In this document: positions 8,650 through 16,695 of the stretch, in pieces
How the letters are laid out: every line of letters starts with the position of its first letter
Numbering within the stretch: the first letter of the stretch is position 1
Assembly (NCBI GenBank): GCA_963760735.1
Contig: CAVXEB010000007.1
Location: forward strand, 620,001-684,000
From: CF-46 sp963760735
GTDB taxonomy: Bacteria > Chloroflexota > Limnocylindria > Limnocylindrales > CSP1-4
Length of the DNA stretch: 64,000 nucleotides
Reading direction: 5' to 3'
Made by a program: the position numbers and the translations under genes
Notes under the pieces: model-generated
What the model was told of the DNA's origin: nothing
What the model saw: the letters and a program-made list of their open reading frames with translations, nothing else
Database searches by the model: none

Positions 8650-9449
8650 GGCACCACCCGTGGCGGCCGGCCGACCCGCGACGAATGGGCGCTGGCGGCG
8701 GCTGCATGAGACAGCGATGCGTGCCGGAAGAAGGGCGCGCCGCGGAGCCACAGCCGCAGCGCGTGCCAGTGGATGAGCCCGATCGTCCGGTGCGGCATGA
8801 GCGGGTGCCGGACCAGCATCCGCAACAGCGTCCGGTCGGTGAGCGGCAGCCGGCGAAGGACAAGGCTCGTGCTCAGCAGGTGCTGGCCGTCCTGGCGCAG
8901 GGTGATCGCCAGTCGAAGTCCCTCGGGCTCGTCGCGGACGGCGACGGCGTAGCGGCCGCGGAGGTCGATGAAGGGCGAGACGAAGAACCCCTTGTCCATC
9001 GATCCGCCGAATGGCCGGCCCGCTCCGGCGCCACGCGACCGCAGCAGGTAGCGATGGCGCTCACCGAACGTGTTGTGGACCTCGACCACGACGGCCCGGA
9101 GTCGATCGGACCGATCGCGGCACAGGTAGAAGCTCGCCGGATTGAAGACGTAGCCGAGGGACCGAAGGCTCGTGATCAGGGTGATCCGCCAGCCATCGGG
9201 GTCGTCGCTGGCCGCGCGCAGGAGAGCCCGGATCGAGACGTCGACGTCCGTGGCCCCGGCCAGCACGTGGTCGGTGTCCCGGAATGTCGTCGCGGCGCGA
9301 CGGTTGCGTCCGAACAGGCGCAGGCGTCGGTCCAGGTGGTCGAGCTCGGCGAGATCGAGCGCCGCGTACCAGACCGAGTGCTCCAGGCCATAGGTGAACG
9401 GGCGGGCGCGTCGGTGGCGGACGACGCCCTCGAGCAGGTGCGACCTCAT
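8646..9449 (-). CDS. DUF1365 protein
   Basis: 267 residues. Typical family features are RPFTYGLEHSVWYAALDL at the start, LGYVFNPASFYLC near residue 105, VEVHNTFGERH near residue 130 and DKGFFVSPFIDLRG. The biochemical function is not known. The family is almost always next to an FAD-dependent oxidoreductase and a Cfa-like methyltransferase, as here. ATG 9449 overlaps the stop of the FAD protein gene (ATGA), and its own stop overlaps the next start. Confidence 0.9.
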   Translation of the reverse strand: MRSHLLEGVVRHRRARPFTYGLEHSVWYAALDLAELDHLDRRLRLFGRNRRAATTFRDTDHVLAGATDVDVSIRALLRAASDDPDGWRITLITSLRSLGYVFNPASFYLCRDRSDRLRAVVVEVHNTFGERHRYLLRSRGAGAGRPFGGSMDKGFFVSPFIDLRGRYAVAVRDEPEGLRLAITLRQDGQHLLSTSLVLRRLPLTDRTLLRMLVRHPLMPHRTIGLIHWHALRLWLRGAPFFRHASLSHAAAASAHSSRVGRPPRVVP

Positions 9450-10717
9450 GCGGCGGCCTCCGCCACGGCCTCTCGGACCATCGCCGCCGCCTCGAACCCG
9501 GACCGGCAGCCATCCTCGTGGAACCCGTAGCCGAGGTGGGCGCCGGCGTACCACGTGCGATTGCGGCCCTGCAGCGACCGGAGCCCGGCCTGCGCCGCGA
9601 GGGTCCGGAACGTGTAGGTCGGGTGGGAGAACGCGCGTTCCAGGATCACTCGCTCATCACGCACCGTGGAGCCGGGGTTGACCGAGACGCAGTACTGGAC
9701 GTCGCCCGGCAGCGACTGGAGCCGGTTCATGTCATAGGTCATCGACAGCGCCGATCCGGGTCGCCGGCAGTCGCCGACCCGCACGTTCCACGATGCCCGC
9801 GCTCGGGGATTGGCGGGCAGGACCCGCTCGTCGGTGTGCAGGACGACGGAGTTGGTCGTGTACTCGAAACCGTCGAGCACGTGGCGCTCGCGTGGATCGG
9901 CGTCCGTCAGCAACCGCAGCGCATCGTCTGCGTGGGTGGCCACGATCAAGGCGTCGAAGCGATCGCGACGGCCCCCGGCGGTCATCACGGTGACCCCTCC
10001 GGAGTCGCGTCCGACCGACATCACCGGATCGCCGGCCCGGATCGACCCGGCGGGCAGCCGCTCGACCAGGCGCGCGACGTAGCGGCGCGAGCCACCGCGC
10101 ACGACCCGCCACTGAGGCGCGTTGCCGTAGCCGATGAGGCCGTGGTTGTCGAGAAACCGGAGCAGATACGCGACGGGGAAGTCCAGCACGCGGCCGGCGC
10201 CCGTCGACCAGACGGCCGACGTGACCGGGACGATGAAGTGGTCGCGGAACGGCGCGCCGTAGTCGCCATCGTCCAGCCAGTCGCCCAGCGTCGCGAGTGA
10301 CCCGTCGTCGGCGTCGAGGAGGTGCCGGGCGTCGCGGTAGAAGCGCCGGATGTCGGCAAGCATCCGCCACTGCGTCGCGCGGACGATCGTCCGCCAGTCG
10401 GGAAAGAACCCGCGCGCACCGCGGGAGCTGAAGGCCAGGCCGCACGGTCCGCAGGCGAGTCCGAAGCTCATGTCGCTTGGCTGGGTCGGGACGTCGAGGT
10501 CGTCCAGGAGACGGACGAACGCGGGATACGTGCGCTCGTTGTGGACGATGAAGCCGGTATCGACGTCGGTCGGGCCACGTCCGCCCTCGACGGTCACGGT
10601 CTTCACGTGGCCACCGGCCTCGTGATCTCGCTCGAACACGGTCACCCGGTGGTCGGGCTGCAGCGCGTGGGCGGCCGAGAGCCCGCTGATGCCCGAGCCG
10701 ATGATTGCGACGTCCAT
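9446..10717 (-). CDS. FAD/NAD(P)-binding oxidoreductase of the DUF1365-Cfa cluster
   Basis: 423 residues of the amine-oxidase/desaturase-like flavoprotein superfamily. The dinucleotide-binding GSGISGLSAAHAL is at residues 7-19, with a paired acidic FERD at the end of strand 2. DVDTGFIVHNERTYP is characteristic of this subgroup, and HLGYGFHEDGCRSG near the C-terminus closes the FAD site. The likely substrate is a membrane acyl chain or isoprenoid (inference from the linked genes). It starts at ATG 10717, five bases after the SRPBCC gene stop. Confidence 0.88.
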   Translation of the reverse strand: MDVAIIGSGISGLSAAHALQPDHRVTVFERDHEAGGHVKTVTVEGGRGPTDVDTGFIVHNERTYPAFVRLLDDLDVPTQPSDMSFGLACGPCGLAFSSRGARGFFPDWRTIVRATQWRMLADIRRFYRDARHLLDADDGSLATLGDWLDDGDYGAPFRDHFIVPVTSAVWSTGAGRVLDFPVAYLLRFLDNHGLIGYGNAPQWRVVRGGSRRYVARLVERLPAGSIRAGDPVMSVGRDSGGVTVMTAGGRRDRFDALIVATHADDALRLLTDADPRERHVLDGFEYTTNSVVLHTDERVLPANPRARASWNVRVGDCRRPGSALSMTYDMNRLQSLPGDVQYCVSVNPGSTVRDERVILERAFSHPTYTFRTLAAQAGLRSLQGRNRTWYAGAHLGYGFHEDGCRSGFEAAAMVREAVAEAAA

Positions 10718-10722
10718 GACCG

Positions 10723-11169
10723 TCAGGTGGTCGCGGCCTGGCGCTCGAGCGCCGCTTCCATCCCATCGCGCGCCGCGCGGCCGATGCGGGCCAAGGCGCC
10801 GCCGGCGAACGGGCCGGCCAGTCGGAGGAGACCGACCAGCCGGATGTCCGCCGAGTAGTCGATCCGCGTGCCGTCGGCGGTCGGAGCGAACCGGATGTCG
10901 TCGACCGCCCGGACTCCGCGGCCCGAGCCGGCCAGCACCACGCGCCGGCCGGGCTCGTACTGGACGACCTCGTAGGCCATCGGCGCCAATCGCCCGCCCA
11001 TCCGGACGACGAGCCGGTAGGTCGCACCAACACCGAGCGGGCCGTCGTTGGTCCGCAGCGACGTCAGGACTCCGGGATCCCAGCGTTCCGCGTTGGCGAA
11101 GTCGGCGACGAACGCAAAGGCCTCGTCGACCGGCAGGGACGTCTCGATGCGCTCGTTCAGCATGGTCAT
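10723..11169 (-). CDS. SRPBCC-fold protein
   Basis: 148 residues. NERIETSLPVDEAFAFVADF, then AERWDP and the GVGATYRLVVRMGGR strand, are typical of the polyketide-cyclase/START-like fold that binds hydrophobic ligands. The ATG at 11181 overlaps the -10 element TACAAT (11185-11180) and cannot be the start if that promoter is used. ATG 11169 leaves a leader of only a few bases, and ATG 11163 is also possible. First gene of the minus operon SRPBCC-FAD-DUF1365-Cfa. Confidence 0.82.
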   Translation of the reverse strand: MTMLNERIETSLPVDEAFAFVADFANAERWDPGVLTSLRTNDGPLGVGATYRLVVRMGGRLAPMAYEVVQYEPGRRVVLAGSGRGVRAVDDIRFAPTADGTRIDYSADIRLVGLLRLAGPFAGGALARIGRAARDGMEAALERQAATT

Positions 11170-11179
11170 GTCGCCACGC

Positions 11180-11208
11180 ATTGTATAGTGATTGTCTAAT
11201 GTTGTCGA
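11180..11208 (-). promoter_or_regulatory. Promoter with three TNNACAA direct repeats (candidate CarH operator)
   Basis: On the minus strand: TCGACAA (11208-11202), TAGACAA (11198-11192) and TATACAA (11187-11181), spaced 10 and 11 bases. A good sigma-70 promoter lies across them: TCGACA (11208-11203), 17 bases, TACAAT (11185-11180). An activator or repressor on the repeats would control the SRPBCC-FAD-DUF1365-Cfa operon and possibly the divergent SDR gene. The same spacing occurs at 13198-13214 and 15575-15592. Confidence 0.6.
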
Positions 11209-11252
11209 TGAATGATGTGGACCAGGGCGGCATGACGTCGAGGGTTCGTTCC

Positions 11253-12284
11253 ATGTTGGCGACCAGCCTCGACGCCGCGCTCGAGCTGTCCGTGATCGGC
11301 AGCTTCAGCCGGATCGGGCCTGCGCTCCGTAGGCCGGCCTTCGGCTGGACCGAACCGCAGCCGGGGATGCTTGCAGGCCGGACAGTCGCCGTGACGGGTC
11401 CGACGTCCGGCCTCGGTCTTGCCGTCACGCGGGCCATGGCCGGGCTCGGTGCGCGCGTCGTGCTGGTCGGCCGAACCGAGGCGAAGCTCCAGGCACTCCA
11501 GGACGACCTCGGTGGCGTCGACGGCGGGGCCGACAGCCACCCAGTCGTCGTCGCGGACATGGCCTCGCTGGCCTCGGTCCGGGCTGCCGTTCAACGGATC
11601 CGGTCGACCGAGCCCCGGCTGGACGTTCTCATCGACAATGCCGGCGCCATCCACGATGCGCGGCAGGAGAGCCCCGACGGCTACGAGGCCACGTTTGCGC
11701 TCATGGTCGTCGGGCCATTCGCGCTGGAGGCCGGGCTGTGGCCGCTGCTCCGCTCGACGCCCGGCGCTCGCGTGCTCGCAGTCACCTCCGGTGGCATGTA
11801 CGCCCAGGGCTTGCCGCTCGATGACCTCGACTACCGGCGCGGGACCTACTCGGGACAACGCGCGTACGCCCGGTCGAAGCGAGCGCAGGTGGCACTCATG
11901 CGCGAGTGGGCGCGACGTGGTCGCGGAGCGGTCGCGTTCGCCGCGATGCACCCGGGCTGGGCCGACACGCCGGGCCTCGAGGCCGCGCTTCCCGGCTTCC
12001 ACCGAGTGATGGGCCCGCTGCTGCGCTCGCCGGCCGATGGCATCGACACCCTGGTCTGGCTGGCGACGCGCGAGGACGCGGGATCGATCAATGGCCGCCT
12101 GTTCCTCGATCGCCGTTCGCGGTCCTTCGACCGCTCGCCGTTGACCCGGTTGTCGGCTTCGGACCGCGGCCGGCTATGGGCGGCGGTCGCCGGGCGCTCG
12201 GACGTCGAGGACCCGACCGCGGGCGGATCATCCGCGGCCGGCCATGGCGCACACGGCAGACGGCGCGGTCCTGCGCCTGCCTAA
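11253..12284 (+). CDS. Short-chain dehydrogenase/reductase (DHRS12-like)
   Basis: 343 residues from ATG 11253; ATGs at 11199, 11208 and 11232 are alternatives. An N-terminal helix (LDAALELSVIGSFSRIG) precedes the Rossmann motif TGPTSGLGLAVTRAMAGLG. The conserved acid-type VADMAS and DVLIDNAG follow. The catalytic Tyr/Lys lie in YARSKRAQ. Substrate unknown; relatives occur with DUF1365/Cfa genes. GAGG about 9 bases before ATG 11253 supports this start. It ends in a 4-base overlap with the convergent regulator gene (CTAA). Confidence 0.85.
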   Translation: MLATSLDAALELSVIGSFSRIGPALRRPAFGWTEPQPGMLAGRTVAVTGPTSGLGLAVTRAMAGLGARVVLVGRTEAKLQALQDDLGGVDGGADSHPVVVADMASLASVRAAVQRIRSTEPRLDVLIDNAGAIHDARQESPDGYEATFALMVVGPFALEAGLWPLLRSTPGARVLAVTSGGMYAQGLPLDDLDYRRGTYSGQRAYARSKRAQVALMREWARRGRGAVAFAAMHPGWADTPGLEAALPGFHRVMGPLLRSPADGIDTLVWLATREDAGSINGRLFLDRRSRSFDRSPLTRLSASDRGRLWAAVAGRSDVEDPTAGGSSAAGHGAHGRRRGPAPA

Positions 12285-13234
12285 GGGCGACGGCGCCCGA
12301 CGGCCCTGGCGACTGCGGCCGCCGCGTCGACGACTCGATCGGGCACGAGAACCGTGCCAGGCGCCGGCTCGCCGGTGCTGGTCGACGCAGCCGCACCGCC
12401 CAGCGCGATGATGGGGACACCGTGGGAGAGCAGTGCGGCGACGACCTCGGCCGCGGCCTCGCGATCGCCCTCGGTCACGACCCCGACGACGGCGGCCCTC
12501 GCCCGGGTGCGGGCCATCGCGTCAACCCAACCGTCGACGGTCACGTCCGAGCCTACGTACAACACGCCGACGCCCCGCCTCCGCAGGGCCGCAGCAAAGG
12601 CCAGCGCTCCGAGCTCGTGGCGGGATCCCGGGGGCAGACCGACGACGACCGATACCCGACCCGGAACGCCCGCTGCCTGAAAGATCGCCGAGAGTCGGCG
12701 TGCCACCGCGGCACTCGCCGCGTGCTCCCCCGCCACGCTCAGACGGCCATCCGCCCACGCGTCTCCGAGGGCGGCCGCTGCAGGCAGAAGCACGTCGTCG
12801 ACAACCGATTCGAACGAGCCGGCGGCGAGCATGTCGTCGAGAGCCGCCTCCGTCTCAATGGCGGAGTTCGCCTCCGCGGCCCGGACAAACCGCGTGATCT
12901 TCGACGCCCGATCGCCGCTGTCTCGAACTCCGGTCGGCGCCGCTACCGGCGCCGCCGCGACGGCCGGTGCGACGGCTTCGACCTGCACCTCGCCGGCGCC
13001 GATGGCTCGCGCGGCCTCGGACGGCGTCCAGCCGGAGGCTACGAGCGTGCGCATCGCAACGAGGATCCGGATCGTCGCGTCGTCGTAGAGCCGGTAGCCC
13101 GACGCCGTCCGCCCCGGCTGCACAACGCCATACCGTCGCTCCCACTGCCTGATCAGGGGCGTGGCGACCCCGGACCTGGCGGCGGCCTCCTTGATCGTGT
13201 ACACGGTCTGTCGAATCTTAGCAGGGGCAACCAT
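12281..13234 (-). CDS. carH: MerR-family B12-dependent light-responsive regulator (CarH/LitR type)
   Basis: 317 residues. The N-terminal MerR winged helix shows VYTIKEAAARSGVATPLIRQ and ERRYG. The middle helical domain carries WADGRLSVAGEH, matching the CarH W-x-x-x-E-H region whose His caps adenosylcobalamin. The C-terminal B12 domain carries SRHELGA, whose His is the lower cobalt ligand. Both cobalamin contacts are therefore intact. In the known family, dark AdoCbl tetramers repress and light releases DNA. GTG 13240 and GTG 13204 are alternative starts; ATG 13234 gives the usual short lead before VYTI. Last gene of the minus operon with the SRPBCC-SDR fusion and TspO. Confidence 0.88.
   Translation of the reverse strand: MVAPAKIRQTVYTIKEAAARSGVATPLIRQWERRYGVVQPGRTASGYRLYDDATIRILVAMRTLVASGWTPSEAARAIGAGEVQVEAVAPAVAAAPVAAPTGVRDSGDRASKITRFVRAAEANSAIETEAALDDMLAAGSFESVVDDVLLPAAAALGDAWADGRLSVAGEHAASAAVARRLSAIFQAAGVPGRVSVVVGLPPGSRHELGALAFAAALRRRGVGVLYVGSDVTVDGWVDAMARTRARAAVVGVVTEGDREAAAEVVAALLSHGVPIIALGGAAASTSTGEPAPGTVLVPDRVVDAAAAVARAVGRRRP
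13198..13214 (-). promoter_or_regulatory. TCGACAG/TGTACA 11-bp direct repeat at the regulator start
   Basis: The minus strand reads TCGACAGACCGTGTACA, two TNNACA units exactly 11 bases apart, the same spacing as at 11181-11208 and 15575-15592. It lies over codons 7-12 of the annotated regulator gene (or at its start if GTG 13204 is used). A possible autoregulatory site; chance occurrence within coding sequence cannot be excluded. Confidence 0.35.
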
Positions 13235-13280
13235 GAGCACCGGCGGTTGTGACGCGGCATCCGGTCGAGCTGGCCGGTGG

Positions 13281-14075
13281 CTACGGACGGGTGGCCTCGA
13301 CGCCGACCATGCTCGCCACCGTGGGCTGCCGACCAGGCACGATCGTCGCCAGGAGCAGGACGATCATGGCGGCTGCCCCGATCAGAGCGACCACGGGAAC
13401 GATCGGCGTGCCGGACTCCTTGACCGCGATGCCGGCATACGCCCACACGATCACCGCTCCGTAGGCGACATCGGCGAACTGCCAGACGAAGCGAAGGGCG
13501 ATGGCGAGGCCGAGCAGCAGGACGGCGGTCGCGATGATCGGGGGGCTGATGCCGAAGCCGTCGAACCCGATCGCCTTGAGGGTCTGGGCGATGTTCGCAA
13601 TGGTCGCAACCGTGATCCATCCCAGGTAGACGGAGAACGGCAGGCGGACGGTCCAGCGCGGGACGCCGGTCAGGCGTTCCCTGTCCGCGAAGGTCACCGC
13701 GTTGATCGCGATCAGGGTCACCAGCAGCCCGATCATGACCGGGACCGTGAGGACGAAGACCTCGTACTGGAAGAGGAGCAGCCAGACGGTGTTCAGGACC
13801 CCCGTCAAGGCCGGCAGGTAGCCGAGGCGACGAAGCGTCGGGTCCGATGCCCGCGATGGCCGCGCCTGGTCGATGGTGAACGCGCCAAGGAGGGCGTAGA
13901 TCACGCCCCAGATCGCGAAGACGTAGCCCGCCGGGGTAACGAGGACGTCGAACCGGTCGCTGATGGAGGCGGTCGACTGACCGTTGATCGGCAGGGCGTT
14001 GGCCGCGCCGTTGACCGCCACCGTCATGACGAAGCTGGCAACGGTCAGCCACTGCCGGCGGCGGTCGGAGTCCAT
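13281..14075 (-). CDS. TspO/MBR-like tryptophan-rich membrane protein (long form)
   Basis: 264 residues, with about seven hydrophobic segments. The segment VTPAGYVFAIWGVIYALLGA near residue 45 is the TspO signature (P-x-x-FxxxW), and LGWITVATIANI lies later. Canonical TspO is about 160 residues with five helices, so this is the longer bacterial variant. TspO proteins bind porphyrins and link to light and oxidative stress, which suits the neighbouring CarH-type regulator. ATG 14075 follows the upstream stop by 16 bases. Confidence 0.8.
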   Translation of the reverse strand: MDSDRRRQWLTVASFVMTVAVNGAANALPINGQSTASISDRFDVLVTPAGYVFAIWGVIYALLGAFTIDQARPSRASDPTLRRLGYLPALTGVLNTVWLLLFQYEVFVLTVPVMIGLLVTLIAINAVTFADRERLTGVPRWTVRLPFSVYLGWITVATIANIAQTLKAIGFDGFGISPPIIATAVLLLGLAIALRFVWQFADVAYGAVIVWAYAGIAVKESGTPIVPVVALIGAAAMIVLLLATIVPGRQPTVASMVGVEATRP

Positions 14076-14091
14076 CGATCCGAACCTCGAC

Positions 14092-15519
14092 TCAGAGCGA
14101 TCGCGTGACGAGGACGCGGTCGTCGATGGCCAGCGTCGCGTCGGGTGACGAGCGGCCCAGGTAGGTGCCCAGCCCTTCCGCAAGCGGCGTCAGGCGTCGG
14201 GGCATCTGTTCGAGGAGGGGGCCGATGTCCACGACCGCCGGCTGGTTGATGAAGTCGATCGCGTCCGGCGTGAGCAGGGGGGTTCGGAACCACGACATCG
14301 GGATCGCGGCGAGCTTGATCAAGGCTGTCGGTCCCGGAATGATGGGTCGCCGCAGGTCGGCCACGCGGAGCGCCGTGGCGATGATCTCGCGCATCGGCAA
14401 CGTCCCCGGGCCGCCCAGCTCGAACAGGCGGTTCTCGGCCGCCGGGTCCTCGAGCGCGTCAGCGATCAGCAGCCCGACGTCGTCGACGAAGACCGGCGCC
14501 AGTCGCTGCCGGCCGAGGTTCGTCATGGGCACCACGAGCAGCTGCCGGGCGAAGCCGAGGAACCGGTTCAGCGCGACATCGCGCGCTCCGAAGATCCACG
14601 TCGGGCGGACGATCGTCCAGGTCATCCCGGATCCGCGGACCGCCTCCTCGGCCCGCCACTTGGCCCGGAACCAGTGACGAGCATCCGGCGCGGCGCCCGC
14701 CCCCGACACGTAGGCCACTTGTCGAACGCCCGCTGCTGCGGCCGCGGCGACCACCCGTTCCGTGCCTGCCGCGTCGACGTCCATGAAGGTCCGCTGCCGC
14801 CGCGGCGCCTCGATCGGGGAGTTCTCGAATGCGAGCGCGATCACCACGGCGTGGACGCCACGAAGCGCCTCGGCGAGCCCCTCGCCGGTCCTCACGTCGG
14901 CACGGCGGACCTCGATGTCGTCGGGAAGCGGAGTGGCGTGCGCCACCGCGTCGTGGGACAGGACGACGACATGGTGGCCGCGTCGGTGCAGCTCGAGCGC
15001 GATCGACCCGCCCACGAACCCGGTCCCGCCGGCCACCGCGATCATCCGGCCGGTGGCCGGTCTCGACGGCGCAAAGATCGCTCTGACCGCGGCAGCCCGG
15101 TAGCGGAAGATCCACTCGATCTCGCGCCGGACGACGAGCCGGTGCGCGACATCGCCCAGCGGCCCGAGCGGAAGGCGGTAGTGGATCTCGTCGTGGACGA
15201 GGGTCCCGCCATCGACGGGCTCGAACCGGTGGCGATGCTCCCAGAGACGGTACGGACCGTGGGTCTGGATGTCGACGAAGCCGCGCGATGCATCCGCCTC
15301 GGTGATCCGCGTCGCCCACGTCGCCGGGATGCCGAGCAGCGGCCGGATCCGATAGCGGATCTCGAGCCCCTTGCGCGTCGCGAAGTCGTCGGTGAGGAAC
15401 TCGAAGCCCATCGATCTGGGCGTGAGCCGGCCGAGGTTCCGCGGGTCCTCGAAGAAGCGGGCGACCTCGTCGACCGGACGCGGGACGAGCTGACTGGCGA
15501 GGAGGCGGTGGGTGGTCAT
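14092..15519 (-). CDS. SRPBCC domain fused to NAD(P)-binding NmrA/SDR-like domain
   Basis: 475 residues. Residues 1-150 are a START/SRPBCC ligand-binding domain (LLASQLVPRPVDEVARFFED at the start). From about residue 157 an atypical SDR begins with the motif GGTGFVGGSIALEL and continues with AYVSGAGA, then TIVRPTWIFG. Related stand-alone proteins of both kinds occur in light-stress clusters, and here they are one chain. Substrate unknown, presumably hydrophobic. First gene of the operon leading to TspO and the regulator; ATG 15519, about 55 bases after the direct-repeat promoter. Confidence 0.85.
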   Translation of the reverse strand: MTTHRLLASQLVPRPVDEVARFFEDPRNLGRLTPRSMGFEFLTDDFATRKGLEIRYRIRPLLGIPATWATRITEADASRGFVDIQTHGPYRLWEHRHRFEPVDGGTLVHDEIHYRLPLGPLGDVAHRLVVRREIEWIFRYRAAAVRAIFAPSRPATGRMIAVAGGTGFVGGSIALELHRRGHHVVVLSHDAVAHATPLPDDIEVRRADVRTGEGLAEALRGVHAVVIALAFENSPIEAPRRQRTFMDVDAAGTERVVAAAAAAGVRQVAYVSGAGAAPDARHWFRAKWRAEEAVRGSGMTWTIVRPTWIFGARDVALNRFLGFARQLLVVPMTNLGRQRLAPVFVDDVGLLIADALEDPAAENRLFELGGPGTLPMREIIATALRVADLRRPIIPGPTALIKLAAIPMSWFRTPLLTPDAIDFINQPAVVDIGPLLEQMPRRLTPLAEGLGTYLGRSSPDATLAIDDRVLVTRSL

Positions 15520-15574
15520 GTCGGCAAACCTGAGGACAACGGGCCTGGTCAGACTTCGGGTTCGTTGGCGACTA

Positions 15575-15592
15575 CTGTACAAGGTTTGTCTA
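15575..15592 (-). promoter_or_regulatory. TAGACAA/TGTACAG 11-bp direct repeat upstream of the SRPBCC-SDR operon
   Basis: Minus strand TAGACAA (15592-15586) and TGTACAG (15581-15575) share the pattern TTAGACAA-N4-TRTACA with the site at 11181-11199. A -10-like TACAGT lies at 15579-15574. It stands about 60 bases before ATG 15519, so it probably controls that operon, which includes the regulator itself. Confidence 0.55.
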
Positions 15593-15831
15593 AACCATTG
15601 GAAGACAGACCGCGAAGTGGACAGCGCACATTGCCAAGGATGAGTTCCGACGCTTGGCTGCGACCCTGCGTCGCCGAACGCTTCACGCTGTACACCAGGC
15701 TGAGCCGTGCGGCCCGGAGTGCACCCACCCCCGTCGCCGGGAGTCGTCGGCAGGACGTCGATCCGCCATCATCAGGCCCAGCGTTGCCAAAGATGCGACG
15801 CCGCGGCTCCCGGATCCAATTGGGAGGGTAT

Positions 15832-16122
15832 ATGACCGAATCGCTTGCCTCGCCGATCAGCCGATGGCGATATGGCATGCATCCGAATGCGACCGAGCTG
15901 CGCGTCCGCTCGCTTGGGCGGGTCTACCTTCAGCTCGGTGAAGCGCTCCGGCTGGAGATGGTGAGCGAGCCGGAAGACGACATGGTCCACGTCCAGTACT
16001 ACATCGCGACGGAGCTCGGGCCATGGGCGCTCTGGGTTTCCTGCACACGGGCGGATCTGGCCGAGTGCGAGGCGTCCCTTCGGGAGCTCACGCCGCCGTT
16101 CGGGGACGAGCGACCGACCTAG
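15832..16122 (+). CDS. Hypothetical protein
   Basis: 96 residues, no family recognised. GGAGGG stands six bases before ATG 15832. The protein is soluble-looking, with RVYLQLGEALRLEMV and VHVQYYIATELGPWALWVSC segments that suggest an alternating beta structure. The stop lies in a CTAG shared with a possible opposite-strand reading frame. Confidence 0.65.
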   Translation: MTESLASPISRWRYGMHPNATELRVRSLGRVYLQLGEALRLEMVSEPEDDMVHVQYYIATELGPWALWVSCTRADLAECEASLRELTPPFGDERPT

Positions 16123-16391
16123 TCGGACCGTTCGTCCTCCACGTCGCCGCCCTCGACCGAGACCCGCAGCGCCTCCAGCTTGCGCTTGTACTCGGCGGTC
16201 GCCGCCGGGTGGCGCAGGCTCCAAGCGTCGTACGGAGAGTGTGCGCCCTCGCGCAATCGCGATCGCGCGCCGCCGCCAGGTCCTGAACTCCTCCGTGCCT
16301 CCTCCACGCCTGCTTCACAACTCGCGTCCACCGTGATCGTCAACGCGGCGAGCCTCCAGCTCACCGCCCGAACGGATCGTCGGAGGACGAC
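16123..16391. other. Gap with possible opposite-strand gene remnant
   Basis: On the minus strand a frame ending at TAG 16119-16121 has good third-position GC for its last 40 codons (SPYDAWSLRHPAATAEYKRK and on). It has no convincing start or ribosome site. It could be the 3' end of a lost gene. No other structure seen. Confidence 0.3.
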
Positions 16392-16679
16392 ATGAACGAA
16401 CAACGAAATCGCGGCGACCACCGGTGGGCGCTGCTGCTCATCCCGGCAGCCCTGATCATCGCCAAGGGGGCGAGGCATCGGCGGGCCATGTGGGAGGCGG
16501 GATCTGGGCCGTCCGGATCATACGGATTCGGGCATCGCCATCCCGGGCGCTTCGGCCGCGGCGAAGGGACTGCGGATGACCGCGGCGCCTACCGGCTGCC
16601 GCCCAGAATCGAGTCGATGCTCGACAGCTGGCACACCCGTGCGCATCAGTCGACGGATACGGAGACGACGACGATCTGA
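16392..16679 (+). CDS. Small membrane-anchored hypothetical protein
   Basis: 95 residues. One N-terminal transmembrane segment (WALLLIPAALIIAKG, residues 12-26) is followed by a Gly/Arg/His-rich linker and a C-terminal PPRIESMLDSWHTRAH segment. GGAGG lies five bases before the ATG, a strong start. Unknown function; the amphipathic C-terminus could bind a partner. Confidence 0.7.
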   Translation: MNEQRNRGDHRWALLLIPAALIIAKGARHRRAMWEAGSGPSGSYGFGHRHPGRFGRGEGTADDRGAYRLPPRIESMLDSWHTRAHQSTDTETTTI

Positions 16680-16695
16680 CCGTCCGGTGCCTGCG

